Shown: positions 22,665 to 36,962 of the stretch, piece by piece | Layout of the letters: each line of letters opens with the position of its first letter | Numbering within the stretch: the first letter of the stretch is position 1 | Assembly (NCBI RefSeq): GCF_037325665.1 | Contig: NC_090246.1 | Coordinates: 88,568,063-88,632,062 of the forward strand | Source of the DNA: Littorina saxatilis | Taxonomy: Eukaryota; Mollusca; Gastropoda; Littorinimorpha; Littorinidae | Reading direction: 5' to 3' | Length of the DNA stretch: 64,000 bases | Notes under the pieces: generated by a model | What the model was told of the DNA's origin: nothing | Databases searched by the model: none | The model's input: only the letters and a program-made list of their open reading frames with translations | Program-made: the position numbers and the translations under genes

Positions 22665-22951
22665 ATGTTTTTGCAAGTCAAGATGACCACACTGGCTGTA
22701 GTAGCCTTGCTGCAGGTGTCTGGTGAGTTGTTCGGGGATCAAACGTTTTAGATTTTGTTTTTGCTTTTATTTTAAACTTACATGTATATTAAACATTATC
22801 CCAAATGGTTCTTTAACGAAAATGAGAGAGCATAATAACTATAACCATACAAACGCAAATGTAACAGCCCTTAAAGTTGTGAATGTCATCTGAGACTGTC
22901 TATTGGTTTACGCCTTTGTGTACAGATCATTGTCGTACATGCTAATGAGTT

Positions 22952-23002
<51 letters not shown>

Positions 23003-23229
23003 CGCTGTCTGTCTCGCTGTCTGTCTCGCTGTGTCTCTCGCTGTGTCTCTCTGTCTCTGTCTGTCTCGCTGTCTCGCTGTCTGTCTCGCTGTCTGTCTCG
23101 CTGTCTGTCTCGCTGTCTGTCTCGCTGTCTGTCTCGCTGTCTGTCTCGCTGTCTGTCTCGCTGTCTCGCTGTCTGTCTCGCTGTCTGTCTCGCTGTCTGT
23201 CTCGCTGTCTGTCTCGCTGTCTGTCTCGC

Positions 23230-23274
<45 letters not shown>

Positions 23275-23366
23275 CGCTGTCTGTCTCGCTGTCTGTCTCG
23301 CTGTCTCTGCCTGACTCTGTCTCTACTATGTTTCCCTGTCTCCGTCGTTATTATCTATCTCTATTT

Positions 23367-23449
<83 letters not shown>

Positions 23450-23533
23450 TGTCTATGTCTCTGTCTCTCTGTCTCTCTGTCAATCTGTATCTGTCTCTGT
23501 CTCTGTCGTTTTGTCTGTCGCTCTCTCTTTCAC

Positions 23534-23608
<75 letters not shown>

Positions 23609-25900
23609 AAGCAAAGTATTTACCCAAGTTATTAATAACAGACTGGTTCTGTGGTCGGAAGAAAACTCCGTTTTGAACGATGTACAAGCTGGTTTCAGAA
23701 AGGGACGTTCCACCACAGATCATATTTTCACTCTGCATGCCGCCATTGAGAAACATCTGTTAAAAAGATCTAAGTTGTATGTTGGTTTTATAGATTTTAG
23801 AAAGGCCTACGATACTGTTAACCGCACTGTGCTGTGGTCCGTGTTGATGAGATCGGGTGTCAGCGGAAGAATGTTAAGAATGATAAGAGCTATGTATGCC
23901 ACGTACTGTTGAAGCACGTGTCCTTTTCCAATGAGGGTTATACGGACTATCTCGAATGTCTACAAGGGCTGAAACAAGGTTCTGTTATGAGCCCAATGCT
24001 GTTTTCTTTGTTAATTAATGAGTTGGCGAATGAAATTATTGAAAAGGGCAAACAAGGTGTGTCCCTCGGTCCTACGGAACTTGAACTTTTTTTTGTTATT
24101 GTTTGCTGACGATCTCACTTTGATAGCATCCACTGTTATTGGATTACAGAACCAGTTAAACGTGTTATGTACAGCAATGCAAGGACTCAGTCTTAGAGTA
24201 AATCTGGATAAATCAAAAATAATAGTTTTCAGAAAAGGCAGATTTTTATGTGCAAGAGAAAAATGGATTTTTGATTGGAATCAGTTGGAGGTTGTAAATT
24301 CGTAGAAATATCTTGGCCTCACCTTTTCAACAAGACATAGTTATGACGTCGCAATTGAAGACGCAGCAACAAGAGCAAAGCGAAGCACGATCGAAATTTT
24401 GAATACTTTAAAGAACATGGGTTGTAACTCATTTGATGTATGTTTTAAGTTATTTGATGCGCAAGTATTGCCAATATTATCATATGGAGCCAAAATTTGG
24501 GGTTATGAGAAGTATGACCAATTGGAACGTGTTCATTTATTTGCATGTAAACGGTTTCTGCACGTAGTAGATAAAACTCCCAATGATGTTGTGTATGGTG
24601 AATTGGGTAGGTATCCTCTTTGGGCGACAACAGTCACAAGGTTAATTAAATATTGGTTACGGTTATTGAGACAGCCAGACAATTTTTATTCAAAGAAGGC
24701 ATACAAAATGTTGTTCAACCTCCACGAAAAAGGTGGTATCACATGGGTAACGCATGTAAAGGCAGTTTTGTGTGAAAATTGATTTTACCAAGTTTGGATG
24801 TTTGGATGTGGAAACGAGAGGGTGTTTTTTGCAGAACTGAAGGAGAGGCTCTGCAGTTCCTTCTGTCATGATTGGCGTAATCATTTGGACTCGAGTGAGC
24901 GCCTATCACTGTATGGAAAATATAAAGCCTGTTTTGGAAAAAGAACGTTATGTGGACATGTTATTATGGAAAGATGTGTACAGAAATCTCATCGCTCAAT
25001 TTAGAATGGGTGTTTCACAGATAAATATCCACAGATATCGCTTCCAAAATCCAACAGAAAACAAGTGTTGCCCCTTTTGTGAAGATAAATTAGATACCGA
25101 AATCCATTTTTTTTAATGCCAAACATATTGTGAGTTAAGAATAAAGTATTTAGCACAGTTTTTAAGTGTGTTTTTTTTTTTTTGCCTCAGTTGCATGATA
25201 TGCAGTCCGCTTCAAGCTGAAAAATAATTGAAAAAAATGAAACCCTACGGTTTTTTCTTTTTTTTTCTTTCTTTCTCTCTACAGCTGAGCGTCCTTCTTC
25301 ATTGGCGTTTTATAAATTTATCAATTGTGTGTGGTTTTCTACAATGGACAAAATCTTGCATCTTTAATGTTGGTTATTGTCTTACATATGTCTGTGTTTG
25401 GGTTGACTTAAGTGTTGTTTGTGGCGGTGTCATAATGGAGTTTTTTTGTGTTTTTTTGTGGTTTTTTTGTGGACAACGCCTTTATTAAGTTTTTAAGTGT
25501 TGGTGATCAGTTGGGCAGTATGATTACCATGTTTAAAAAAACAAGACACAGAAACAATTGTAGATTTAGCAAAGTTTTTGGTTTTTGCATTTCAGTTAAG
25601 ATTGTCAATGTTAAATAATAATGAGGATTAATTGTCGCTGAAGGTTTTGTTGTTGCTGTATTTATTGTTCGGTTGTATGTATATATTAGGCAGCATTGAT
25701 GTGCAAGATTATTGATAGAGGAAAGCTTGGAACAAACCACTGTGTATTTTGCATACGTTTAAATATCATGTTTTCTATTTTTTCCTGTGATTCATGTGTA
25801 CCCCCCCCCCCCCCCCATTAAAAGGGGCTGTAGGCCCATATTCAATTAAACTGTGTCAGTGTCAGTGTCAGTGTCTCTCTCTCAAACACATACACACGTA

Positions 25901-25962
<62 letters not shown>

Positions 25963-26432
25963 ATTGTTCATAGTTCTGTATGACATAACTGTTGCATGCC
26001 GTTTAGTACTGATACATACACAATGATTCAACCCTATCTGACGACATTTTTTTCTTCATATTTGCTTTCAACCACCAGTGGCGTTTGACTGTAATGGTCA
26101 GGATGATGGATACTATAGTGACGCCAACGACTGCTCTAAATTCTACAGGTACATTCTTCTTCTTCCGCCTCCTTCTTTTCTTCGTCTTCTTGTTCCTCCA
26201 CTGTCTCTCGCTATCTAAAAACCAGCGATCTGCAATACAAATCGTTTTTCTTCTCTTCTCTGCCTACTCCTCTACATCTCCCGCCACCTCTCCCTCCTCT
26301 TCTTCTTTCTATTCTTCTTCCTCGTCTTCTTCTTTCCCCTCTTCCTTCTCCTCTTCCTTGTCTTTTTTTACATTTAGTCAAGTTTTGACTAAATGTTTTA
26401 ACATAGAGGGGGGAATCGAGACGAGGGTCGTG

Positions 26433-26480
<48 letters not shown>

Positions 26481-28940
26481 AGCGATTCAGAGTAATCTAC
26501 TGGACCGATCTGTATGAAATTTTTCATGAGTGTTCCTGGGTATAATATCCCCAGACTTTGTTTTTCATTTTTTCGATAAATACCTTTGATGACGACATAT
26601 CCGGCATTTTGTAAACGTTGAGGCGGCACTGTCACACCCTCATTTTTTAATCAAATTGATTGAAATTTTGGCAAAGCAATCTTCGACGAAAGCCGGACTT
26701 TGGTATTGCATTTCAGCTTGGAGGCTTAAAATTCAATTAATGACTTTGGTCATTAAAAATCTGAAAATTGTAATTAAAATTATTTTTTTATAAAACGATC
26801 CAAAATTACGTTTATCGTATTTTTCATCATTTTCTGATTCCAAAAACATATAATTATGTTATATTTGGATTAAAAACAAGCTCTGAAAATTAAAAATATA
26901 AAAATTATGATTAAAATTACATTTCCGAAATCGATTTAAAAACAATTTCATCTTATTCCTTGTCCGTTCCTGATTCCAAAAACATATAGATATGATATGT
27001 TTGGATTAAAAACACGTTCAGAGAGTTAAAAAGAATAGAGATATAGAAAAGCGGGCTATCCTCCTCAGCGCAACCGCTACCGCACTTTTCTGTATTGTTA
27101 GTTTCACTGCCTTTGCCACGAGCGCTGGACAGACGATGCTACGAGTGTACGGTCTTGCGGGAAAAATGCTTTGCGTTTAGTTTCATTCTGTGAGTTCGAC
27201 TGAGCTTGACTAAATGTTGTATTTTCGCCTCACGCGACTTGTTTTTACTTCTCCTCCCTCTCCTTCTTTTCTTTCTTACATTTCTCCTTTTCTTTCTCTT
27301 CCTTCTATTCCTTCTCCTCTTCCTTTTTACATTTAGTCAAGTTTTGACTACATGTTTTTTCATTTTTTGGATAAATGTCTTTGATGACGTCATATCCGGC
27401 TTTTTGTAAAAGTTGAGGCGGCATTGTCACACCCTCATTTTTTAATCAAATTGATATTTTGGCCAAGCAATTTTCGACAAAGGCCGGACTTTGGTATTGC
27501 ATTTCAGCTTGGAGGCTTAAAAATTAATTTATGACTTTGGTCATTAAAAATCTGAAAATTGTATTTAAAATTATTTGTTTATAAAATGATCCAAAATTAC
27601 GTTCATCTCATTCTTTATACTTTTTTTATTCCAAAAACATATAAATATGTTATATTCGGATTAAAAACAAGCTCTGAAAATTAAAAATATAAAAATTATG
27701 ATTAAAATAAAATTTCCGAAATCGATTTAAAAACAATTTCACCTTATTCCTTGTCGGTTCCTGATTCCAAAAACATATATATATAATATGTTTGGATTAA
27801 AAACACGTTCAGAAAGTTAAAACGAAGAGAGGTACAGACAAGTCGCGTAAGGCGAAAATACAATATTTAGTCAAGTAGCTGCCTTTTTTCAGCAAGACCG
27901 TATACTCGTAGCATCGTCAGTCCACCGCTCATGGCAAAGGCAGTGAAATTGACAAGAAGAGCGGGGTAGTAGTTGCGCTAAGAAGGATAGCACGCTTTTC
28001 TGTACCTCTCTTTGTTTTAACTTTCTGAGCGTGTTTTTAATCCAAACATATCATATCTATATGTTTTTGGAATCAGGAACCGACAAGGAATAAGATGAAA
28101 GTGTTTTTAAATTGATTTCGAAAAAAAAATTTGGATAATAATTTTTATATATTTAATTTTCAGAGCTTGTTTTTAATCCGAATATAACATATTTATATGT
28201 TTTTGGAATCAGCAAATGATGGAGAATAAGATAAACGTAAATTTGGATCGTTTTATAAATTTTTATTTTTTTTTACAATTTTCCGATTTTTAATGACCAA
28301 AGTCATAAATTAATTTTTAAGCCACCAAGCTGAAATGCAATACCGAACCCCGGGCTTCGTCGAAGATTACTTGACCAAAATTTCAACCAATTTGGTTGAA
28401 AAATGAGGGCGTGACAGTGCCGCCTCAACTTTCATGAAAAGCCGGATATGACGTCATCAAAGACATTTATCAAAAAAATGAAAAAAACGTTCGGGGATTT
28501 CATACCCAGGAACTCTCATGTCAAATTTCATAAAGATCGGTCCAGTAGTTTAGTCTGAATCGCTCTACACACACACACAGACACACAGACACACACACAG
28601 ACACACGCACATACACCATACCCTCGTTTCGATTCCCCCTCGATGTTAAAATATTTAGTCAAAACTTGACTAAATATAAAAAGCGTGCTATCCCGCTCAG
28701 CGCGGCCATTACCGCACTATTCTGGCTTGTCGATTTCAATGCCTTTGCCACGAGCGGTGGACTGACGAAACTACGAGTATGCGGTCTTGGTGAAAAAATG
28801 CAGTGCGTTCAGTTTTATTCTGTGGGTTCGACAGCTTGACTAAATGTTGTTATTTCGCCTTACGCGATTTGTTTTTACATTTAGTCAAGTTATGACTAAA
28901 TGTTTTAACATAGAGACGGGGAATCGAGACGAGGGTCGTG

Positions 28941-29011
<71 letters not shown>

Positions 29012-32000
29012 GATCGGTTCCGAGAAAACTACTGGACCGATCTTCCTGAAACTTAACATAAGAGTTTCTGAGTATATAATATCCCCAGACTTTTTTGTGT
29101 GTGATATGTGTGTTTGATGACGTCATATCCGGCTTTTTGTAAAGGTTGAGGCGGCACTGTCACGCTCTCATTTTCCAACCAATTGTGTTGACATTTTGGT
29201 CAAGTAATCTTCGACGAAGCCCGGACTTTTGTATTGGATTTCAGCTTGGAGGCTTAACAATTAATTAATGAGTTTGCTCATTAAAGTTGTCATTAAAATC
29301 AAATTTTTGCAAAGAGATTCGAATGAGATTACATCGTATTTTTCATGAAATTCTGAATCAGAAAATATATACATATGTCATGTTTATTCTTAAAATGTGA
29401 TTACAATTAACGAAAATAGGTTAATTAGTAATTCGAATAAAATTTAAAAAATCGATCCAAAAATGATTTCATCTGATCCTTTATCATTTCCTGATTCCAA
29501 AAACAGAAATGATATGTTTTATTCAAAACATGCTCAGAAAATTAAAAGAATAAAGAAAAGCGCGCTTTCCTGCTCAGCGCAATACCCTACCGCGCTATTC
29601 TGGCTTGTCGCTTTCACTTCGCTTTGCACGTGAAAAGTGAGCGATTTCCTTGTCGTGGGGATTGACGAGCCTGTCTTATTGGTGAAAAAATGCAGTGCGT
29701 TCAGTATCATTCTGTGAGTTAGACAGCTTGACTAAATGTAGTAATTTCGCCTTACGCGACTTGTTTTTACTTCTCCTTCCTCTCCTTCTTTTCTTTCTTA
29801 CGTTCCTCCTTTTCTTTCTCCTGCTTCTCTTCACCCTCCTCCTCTTCCTCGACGTATTTTCTTTTTACTCCTCCTCTTTCTCCTCTTCTTCCTCCTCCTC
29901 TTACATAGCATATTAACTCTACCTGTCCAAAGATAGACTAATTGGTCCTAAGACGTAAGAACTAACTTGTCAGTCCTCCTCTCCCTCGTCGTTTTTTTTT
30001 TTACTCCTCCTCTATCTCCTCTTTTTCCTCCTCCTCTTCTTTCTTCCCTTCCTCCTTTTCTTCCTTCGCCTCTTTCCCAATATTATGCCCTTTTCCTCTT
30101 CCTCCTCATCTCCTTCTTCCTCCTCCTTCTCCTCCTGAAAATCCAGCAGCCTTCGACTATAGCTAGCTTCCAGGCAGAGAGATCAAGATTCAGATGACTG
30201 TGCTAAAAGAAAGACAGTCCTTCTCGGTTGGGGTCCCCTTCAAAGAAAGGCAACTCTTCTTAAGATATTTTACAAAGGAGAGGGAACTCTTCCCGGGTTC
30301 TGGGCCGATGTCTCCCACTTCCTTCGCGTCACCGCCCATGGATCTTTCTCAGTTCTCAGATTATTATCATAATTCCCATTTATGTCTGAACGTCATAATT
30401 CAGTTCGCGTGTAGATTGACAAAGGAAAAAAGCCTACTTAGATTAAGACAAGGGCATTACAAAACTGCTCCGGATAAAACGATTCATCGTGAAATCATTG
30501 GGCCATTTTCAAAATCGATAGGTCACACAATTACGATTTGTACTTGACTTACTTGACTTATTCCTGTAGACTCCCTGTGGAGCATAGGGCCGCAACAACT
30601 CCTCGCCAACGCACCCGGTTCTGGGCAGCTCCTTTCAGTCGGGGCCATGTCGTGCCAGCTGCCTTTGCCTCACTTTCCCGTAGGCTTTCACCAGCACGCG
30701 TCATGAGCTCTTCTAGAGAAAAACCTTCCTGACTGGGCTGTTGTTGGTTGGTTTTTGTTGCGGTTTCTGTAGCAAGTTGGTTTTTTTGGCGGGGTGGAGT
30801 TGCTAACCCCACGCCCAACCCTCCTCCTTTATCCGGGCTTGGGACCGGCTGAAAGACCTTTAGGGTGCATCCAGGCGGAGTTACGATTTGTACTGCTGGA
30901 TAAAAAAAAACCCGTGCATGTCTTGTTTGCTTGCCTGTGGAATCCAAATTAAAACAACAACTAATAAAGAGCCAATAATTGCAGGTGCATCAGCAATGTT
31001 GTGTACGAGTTTACCTGTCCTTCTGGCCTGTACTTTGACTTGACAAGTACCGCTTGCGACTATCCTGAGGTCGTCAACTGCGATGCTGGGTCCACCGAAA
31101 GTCCAGAGGTAACGACCCAAAGTACGACAACAACTACCCAAAGTTCAACGACATCGACCCAAAGTACCACTGCAACGACCCAAAGTCCCTCAGTGACTAC
31201 CGGAAGTCCTACAGAAACGACCCAAAGTCCCTCAGTAACTACCGGAAGTCCTTCAGAAACCACACAAAGTCATCCGGTAACAGGTGGTAAGTGAAAAAAA
31301 AAGAGAGTGTCTTACACGTTATTTGTATTCATGACCAAAATATAACGTTTTACACAGATCGAAACAATCAGTATTCCTCCGAGACTGCGCTATTCGGCCT
31401 CTGACGTCGCATGGCGCAAAATGGGAAATTCAATGTTCAATCAATACGTACTAACTTATTTTACGTGAGTTGGTTTGTCGGTGCGGCACATTAGTACTTG
31501 ACAAATGAGAACCGAAAACAGGCGTGAACCAAAAGAGATTAAAAAAAAAAAGCTTTGTGTCGATAAAAAGTGTACTTCTGAGAAACATGAAGCCAACCAT
31601 CTTAATTGTCTTCTAATTCAGATTTCAGAACACAGAACCATCTATGCTGTTAACGTGAGCGAAGAGCTTTCTTCACCTTGGACACACACTAAAAAACACA
31701 AATAAATCTGCCTGCTTTTTATGCCGACTATCATTTTTGGGGCTGAAATTATTTCGTCAGTGACAACCTATGTCAATTTGCAAATTATATTGAGAAAAAA
31801 AACATTCGACCTCTGCGCTCGACGCGACTAACCTGCTGTATTTAGGCATGTGAGCATGTGGCAGGGGGGGCTCGTATTTAATATGGACGTTATTCTTGTT
31901 ATTGTTGTTTTGATTGGCTTGAATTAAGAATTTACAATATCGTCCGCCAATTCATTATTTTGTTGTGCTCCTTCGTTAAAACATTTTTTTTTCATGGTTT

Positions 32001-35000
32001 TGTAAATTTGTATTTGAAAATAAAACACTGTTTAAACCAATATGGACGCCAGGACATGTCAGTGTCGCTTTAACCGATCATAATAATTTATGATGTTTGC
32101 ATGGATTGAACAGTATCGTTATTTTCAGCATGTACACCCCTTCTACCCCCAGAACGACCAATACCGCCCGTTCGAGCTCCTATTTGCAGAGCCCTAAAAT
32201 GCCCCCTGTACACAATGTCACCTTTGACGCATATCTTTTACCATTTCTACAGGCTTCCTGCCATGTTTGAGTTTTTATCATTTTGGAAAACTCGATGGAG
32301 TTTCTTTGCTACGATTGGTACAAGATTAAAAATTGACGGAGTTAATTTCCATGCCTTTGGGGAAAATAGGATATTGTTGACTGTTGCAGGCTGCCAGCGA
32401 CGTGTGTGTTACTACACTAACTGGTCTCAGTACCGGAACGGTGACGCGTCCTACTTTCCTGAAGACATCGACCCACTGCTATGTAGTCACGCCATCTTTT
32501 CCTTCGCCAAACTTGACGGCAACCATCTGACGCACTACGAGTGGAATGATCTCAGCACTGACTGGTCCAAGGGACTGTGAGTTAGTCCACGAATTCGCAC
32601 ACACTAACATGCTCACACGCACGCAAGCACACGCATCTGCACTCGCATGTACGCACACACACGCGCGCAAGAACACACAATACATGAAAAACTAGATGAT
32701 TACCCGCTTCGCCGGGTACCGGCTTCGCCGGGAAGAAGTAGAGCCGAATGAGTGGCGCACCGTACGCGATTGACGCCACACGAAGGAAGGGAGATAAACG
32801 CGCAAAACACTGGAGAAGATAAGGAAGAGTTACTGGGAATGGATGTACAGAAAAACCATAAAAACCAAAATCGGTTCAGCGCTGCGCGCTGAGAGCACGT
32901 GTTGAACATTTTCATCGACCAGATTGTGTCCGGGGTCTACCTGAATATGCCCACCAAATTTGAAGCAGATCCATCGATAACTTTGGCCGTGAATCGTGAA
33001 CACACATACAGACAGACACACACAAGCCGTATATAGATATATAGATTTTGATGGTCGGCTTCCGGTTCCTTCTTGGGTAAAAGACGCACTGCTTCCCGTG
33101 TAAACAGTTGGGTTCACTGTCTCAGATCTGGCCAGGCTTGTACATGCCAAATGACGGACACAAAAATAAACGTTCTCTTCTTGGTACCCGCCTTTGCCCA
33201 ACACGTGATTTATCACTCTCATCAGGGGAGGTTATTCTAAATCCTCGTTCCGGGCGTGCCGAAAACTGCACGACACATGCAGGTGCTTAAGTCTAAAATA
33301 AAAACATTTCTGCTTTACATTGTCTTTACTATATTTATAACTGCAGTGCGTCTCTGTCATCCAAATAGGGCCCCGTTTATTTGTCAAGATAACAGTTATG
33401 AGTGCTCCTACTGAATCGCACTTCGGCTTCCAATTTGAAGCAGACGACATTACGCGCATGTGGAACAGTCGTGCCCACTGATTTAGCCATCTCTCTCATG
33501 AACTGAACACAGCTACAAGAAAAGGTCAAATACAGCTGCGGCAACCCGACTTAGCCCCTTGTCAGGCTCAGGCTCAATGAGTGAATCTCAAACAGTCGCT
33601 CTTCTTTCAAAATGTGTTTCACTCCCCAAGCGGCTAATTCGGGACTATGCCACTGCTGCTTATATTGTAACGCCAAAAGCCCCACTACAAGCCGAGAGTT
33701 ATGACACATTGCTGTGTGTACACTGTGCTAACAGGTACGAGAGAATGAACGACCTCAAGGCACAAAACCCTGACCTAAAAACCCTGCTGGCTGTGGGAGG
33801 CTGGAACATGGGGTCAGCTTCCTTCACGGCCATGGTGGCCAATGAGACCAGTCGCCAGGACTTTGCTGACCACTCCATCACTTTCCTCACACAGAACGGC
33901 TTTGACGGCCTCGACCTTGACTGGGAGTATCCGGGCAACCGAGGAAGCCCTGCTGACGACAAGCAGAAGTTTACAGCTCTTGTCAAGGTAAGGATTCTTC
34001 AGAGGATGTGAATTTGTTTTAAACAAAACTTTATTCAATTCAATTACCGTGACATTATATTGTACACTATCTGGCATTCAGGATCTGTATTCGAGCAAAG
34101 TGCTGATTTTGCGATCCAAGTAAAGCTTTAACAGAAATAAGCACGATGGCGGACAAGATGAGTTGAGTTTGTGTGGAATTGACACGATCCGTACGCCAAG
34201 AAGGGGAACAAACATATTACACAGTCTTCGAGTTGACCTATACCGTTGCTGATCCATCTCTCGATAGCTTCTACAACTGCTGTAGTTCAGGGGAAAATCG
34301 CGAAGATGTTCGTCCTTTGAAGAGCAGCTCAGATTCCTGCCAACACTTCTCAGCTTCAGGGGTTTGATCCTGGCAACAATTGTTTTAACTTAGCAAAGTC
34401 ATTTTCCGGTGGGTCATTTTGAAAACCACAAGAAACTTTGCACATGTAGGGGAGAGTTACTGATATCATACCACTTAAGGACAAACAGCTCTATAACGCA
34501 ACCATTTTATGCTAGGCACTTCAAATTGTCCATAAACACTCATCTCCTGTGCCTTCAACGTTCCGTATATTAAAGAGACCAAAAAGCAATGTACTCACGT
34601 TAAAATGACGAACACGGAACGAATAACAGCGACGTTTCGACCTAAGGGTCTTCTTCAGGCACAAAAACACAAAAATACACACACAAAAAAGAAGAAGAAA
34701 GACGATAGAACAGATAAAGAGGAGAATAACTGACAAAACAACTGCACTGCACAAACCAACAAATGACAAAGACAGAGAAGCAAGGGAAGCTACTCGAGGG
34801 GAAGCCAACAATAACACAGGCCTCTGACGTGCAGTCGCCATTGTTTAATAGTTGATCATAGTTCCGTATATTGTTTGCAATGAAAACAAGTCGCGTAAGG
34901 CGAAAATACAACATTTAGTCAAGTAGCTGTCGAACTCACAGAATGAAACTGAACGCAATGCAACGCAGCAAGACCGTACACCCGCAGCATCGTCAGTCCA

Positions 35001-36877
35001 CCGCTCATGGCAAAGGCAGTGAAATTGACAAGAAGAGCGGGGTAGTAGTTGCGTTAAGAAGGATAGCACGCTTTTCTGTACCTCTCTTCGTTTTAACTTT
35101 CTGAGCGTGTTTTTAATCCAAACATATCATATCTATATGTTTTTGGAATCAGGAACCGACAAGGAATAAGATGAAAGTGTTTTTAAATTGATTTGGACAA
35201 TTTAATTTTGATAATAATTTTTATATTTTTAATTTTCAGAGCTTGTTTTTAATCCGAATATAACATATGTATATGTTTTTGGAATCAGAAAATGATGAAG
35301 AATAAGATGAACGTAAATTTGAATCGTTTTATAATTTTTTTATTTTTTTAACAATTTTCAGATTTTTAATGACCAAAGTCATTAATTAATTTTTAAGCCA
35401 CCAAGCTGAAATGCAATACCGAACCCCGGGCTTCGTCGAAGATTACTTGACCAAAATTTCAACCAATTTGGTTGAAAAATGAGGGCGTGACAGTGCCGCC
35501 TCAACTTTCACGAAAAGCCGGATATGACGTCATCAAAGACATTTATCAAAAAACCGAAAAAAACGTTCGGGGATATTATACCCAGAAACTCTCATGTCAA
35601 ATTTCATAAAGATCGGTCCAGTAGTTTAGTCTGAATCGCTCTACACACACACACAGACACACACACAGACACACGCACATACACCACGACCCTCGTTTCG
35701 ATTCCCCCTCGATGTTAAAATATTTAGTCAAAACTTGACTAAATATAAAAATCATCCAAATGGTACGAATTACAAGACCAGTTCTGTAATGCGTACCTGT
35801 CAGTCACTTATAACGTACTGGGGGTACGATATTAGTGAGCTTGTGGTACAATATCAATAACTTTTGAAGCAGCGTTGAAGCCCATTCCGTTTGCAATGGC
35901 TGCCAGACATTTTTTCATGTCCTCTGATGTCCAGGTCGAGGGGGGAAAGCATTTTTCTGAAACAACTTCAGGCTTCAGACTTCTAATAAGTACTCCTAAA
36001 TGGATCATTTGGCAATTAATAGGAAGTTGTGTCATCCTGCATATCGTACCAGAAGTCATTGTTATCGTACCACCGGTACTATATCAAGACTCTGGCTGGT
36101 ACGATATGCGTGACTTCGGTAGGTTGGACAATAAGTAGATCTAGCCTTCCACATGTAAAGCAAAGGCCAATGTTTTGATCCAAATGCAGCCTACACTCAA
36201 CAAGGTATTAATGTATAGTCAAGTTAATTTGCTCAGTGGTGTAGTCTTTGCATAGTCACACAAATTTGTCACTGCAAAAATAACATCAAAATGCGAAAAA
36301 GGTGAATTTTTCTTTCTCGCTAGCTACCATGTTGACACCGGAAGAATGCTTCTTTCCTACGGGGTTCTCCCCACACTTCAGCAAGGGCTACAGGCATTCG
36401 TCATTTCGCGGGAATGGGGGTGGTACGATATGGATAACAGGTACGCAATCAGTAACTCTCCCCTACGTTTTGTTGGAAGGGCAATTCTGTTTCCGTCGCT
36501 TTTGGAAAATATCTTCAAAAGAAATCTCGTCGAAAAGCTTATTGCGAGGAGTGTGTGGAAGAGAGTATTGAATGCTTGAATGCTTGACTTTAGTTAGGAG
36601 CTTAGCAATAAGATCTCACAGAGCGCAATGTTCGAATTGTAGTCGTTCTGATGTTTTTCTTTGGTCAGCAACTGAGAATGACTTACGACACCTACGCTGC
36701 CAGCAGTGGACAGACTCTTCTTCTGACTGCCGCAGTGGCTGCTGGGAAGGGGACGATCGACACAGCATACGAAGTTGCTGAGATTGCCGCGTGAGTTAAT
36801 CTCTGTCTCTGTTTCTCTGTCTCTCTCTCTGTCTCTGTCCCTGTCCCTGTCTCTCTCTCTGTCTCTCTGTATCTGTC

Positions 36878-36962
<85 letters not shown>

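Noticed and set aside
22960-23312. A CRISPR array, because of its regular units
   Set aside because: The units are simple CTGT/CTCG steps with no unique spacers, in a eukaryotic intron.
22903-23912. Long Cys/Leu/Ser-rich frames of 257 and 293 codons
   Set aside because: They are translations of CTGT, TG and CT microsatellites. Only the last ~100 codons of the longer one are real, and these belong to a LINE.
33559-33734. Upstream extension of the catalytic exon (frame open from 33559)
   Set aside because: The exon in gene 2 and the phase of the previous exon both place the start at the acceptor ending 33734. The upstream part is intron.
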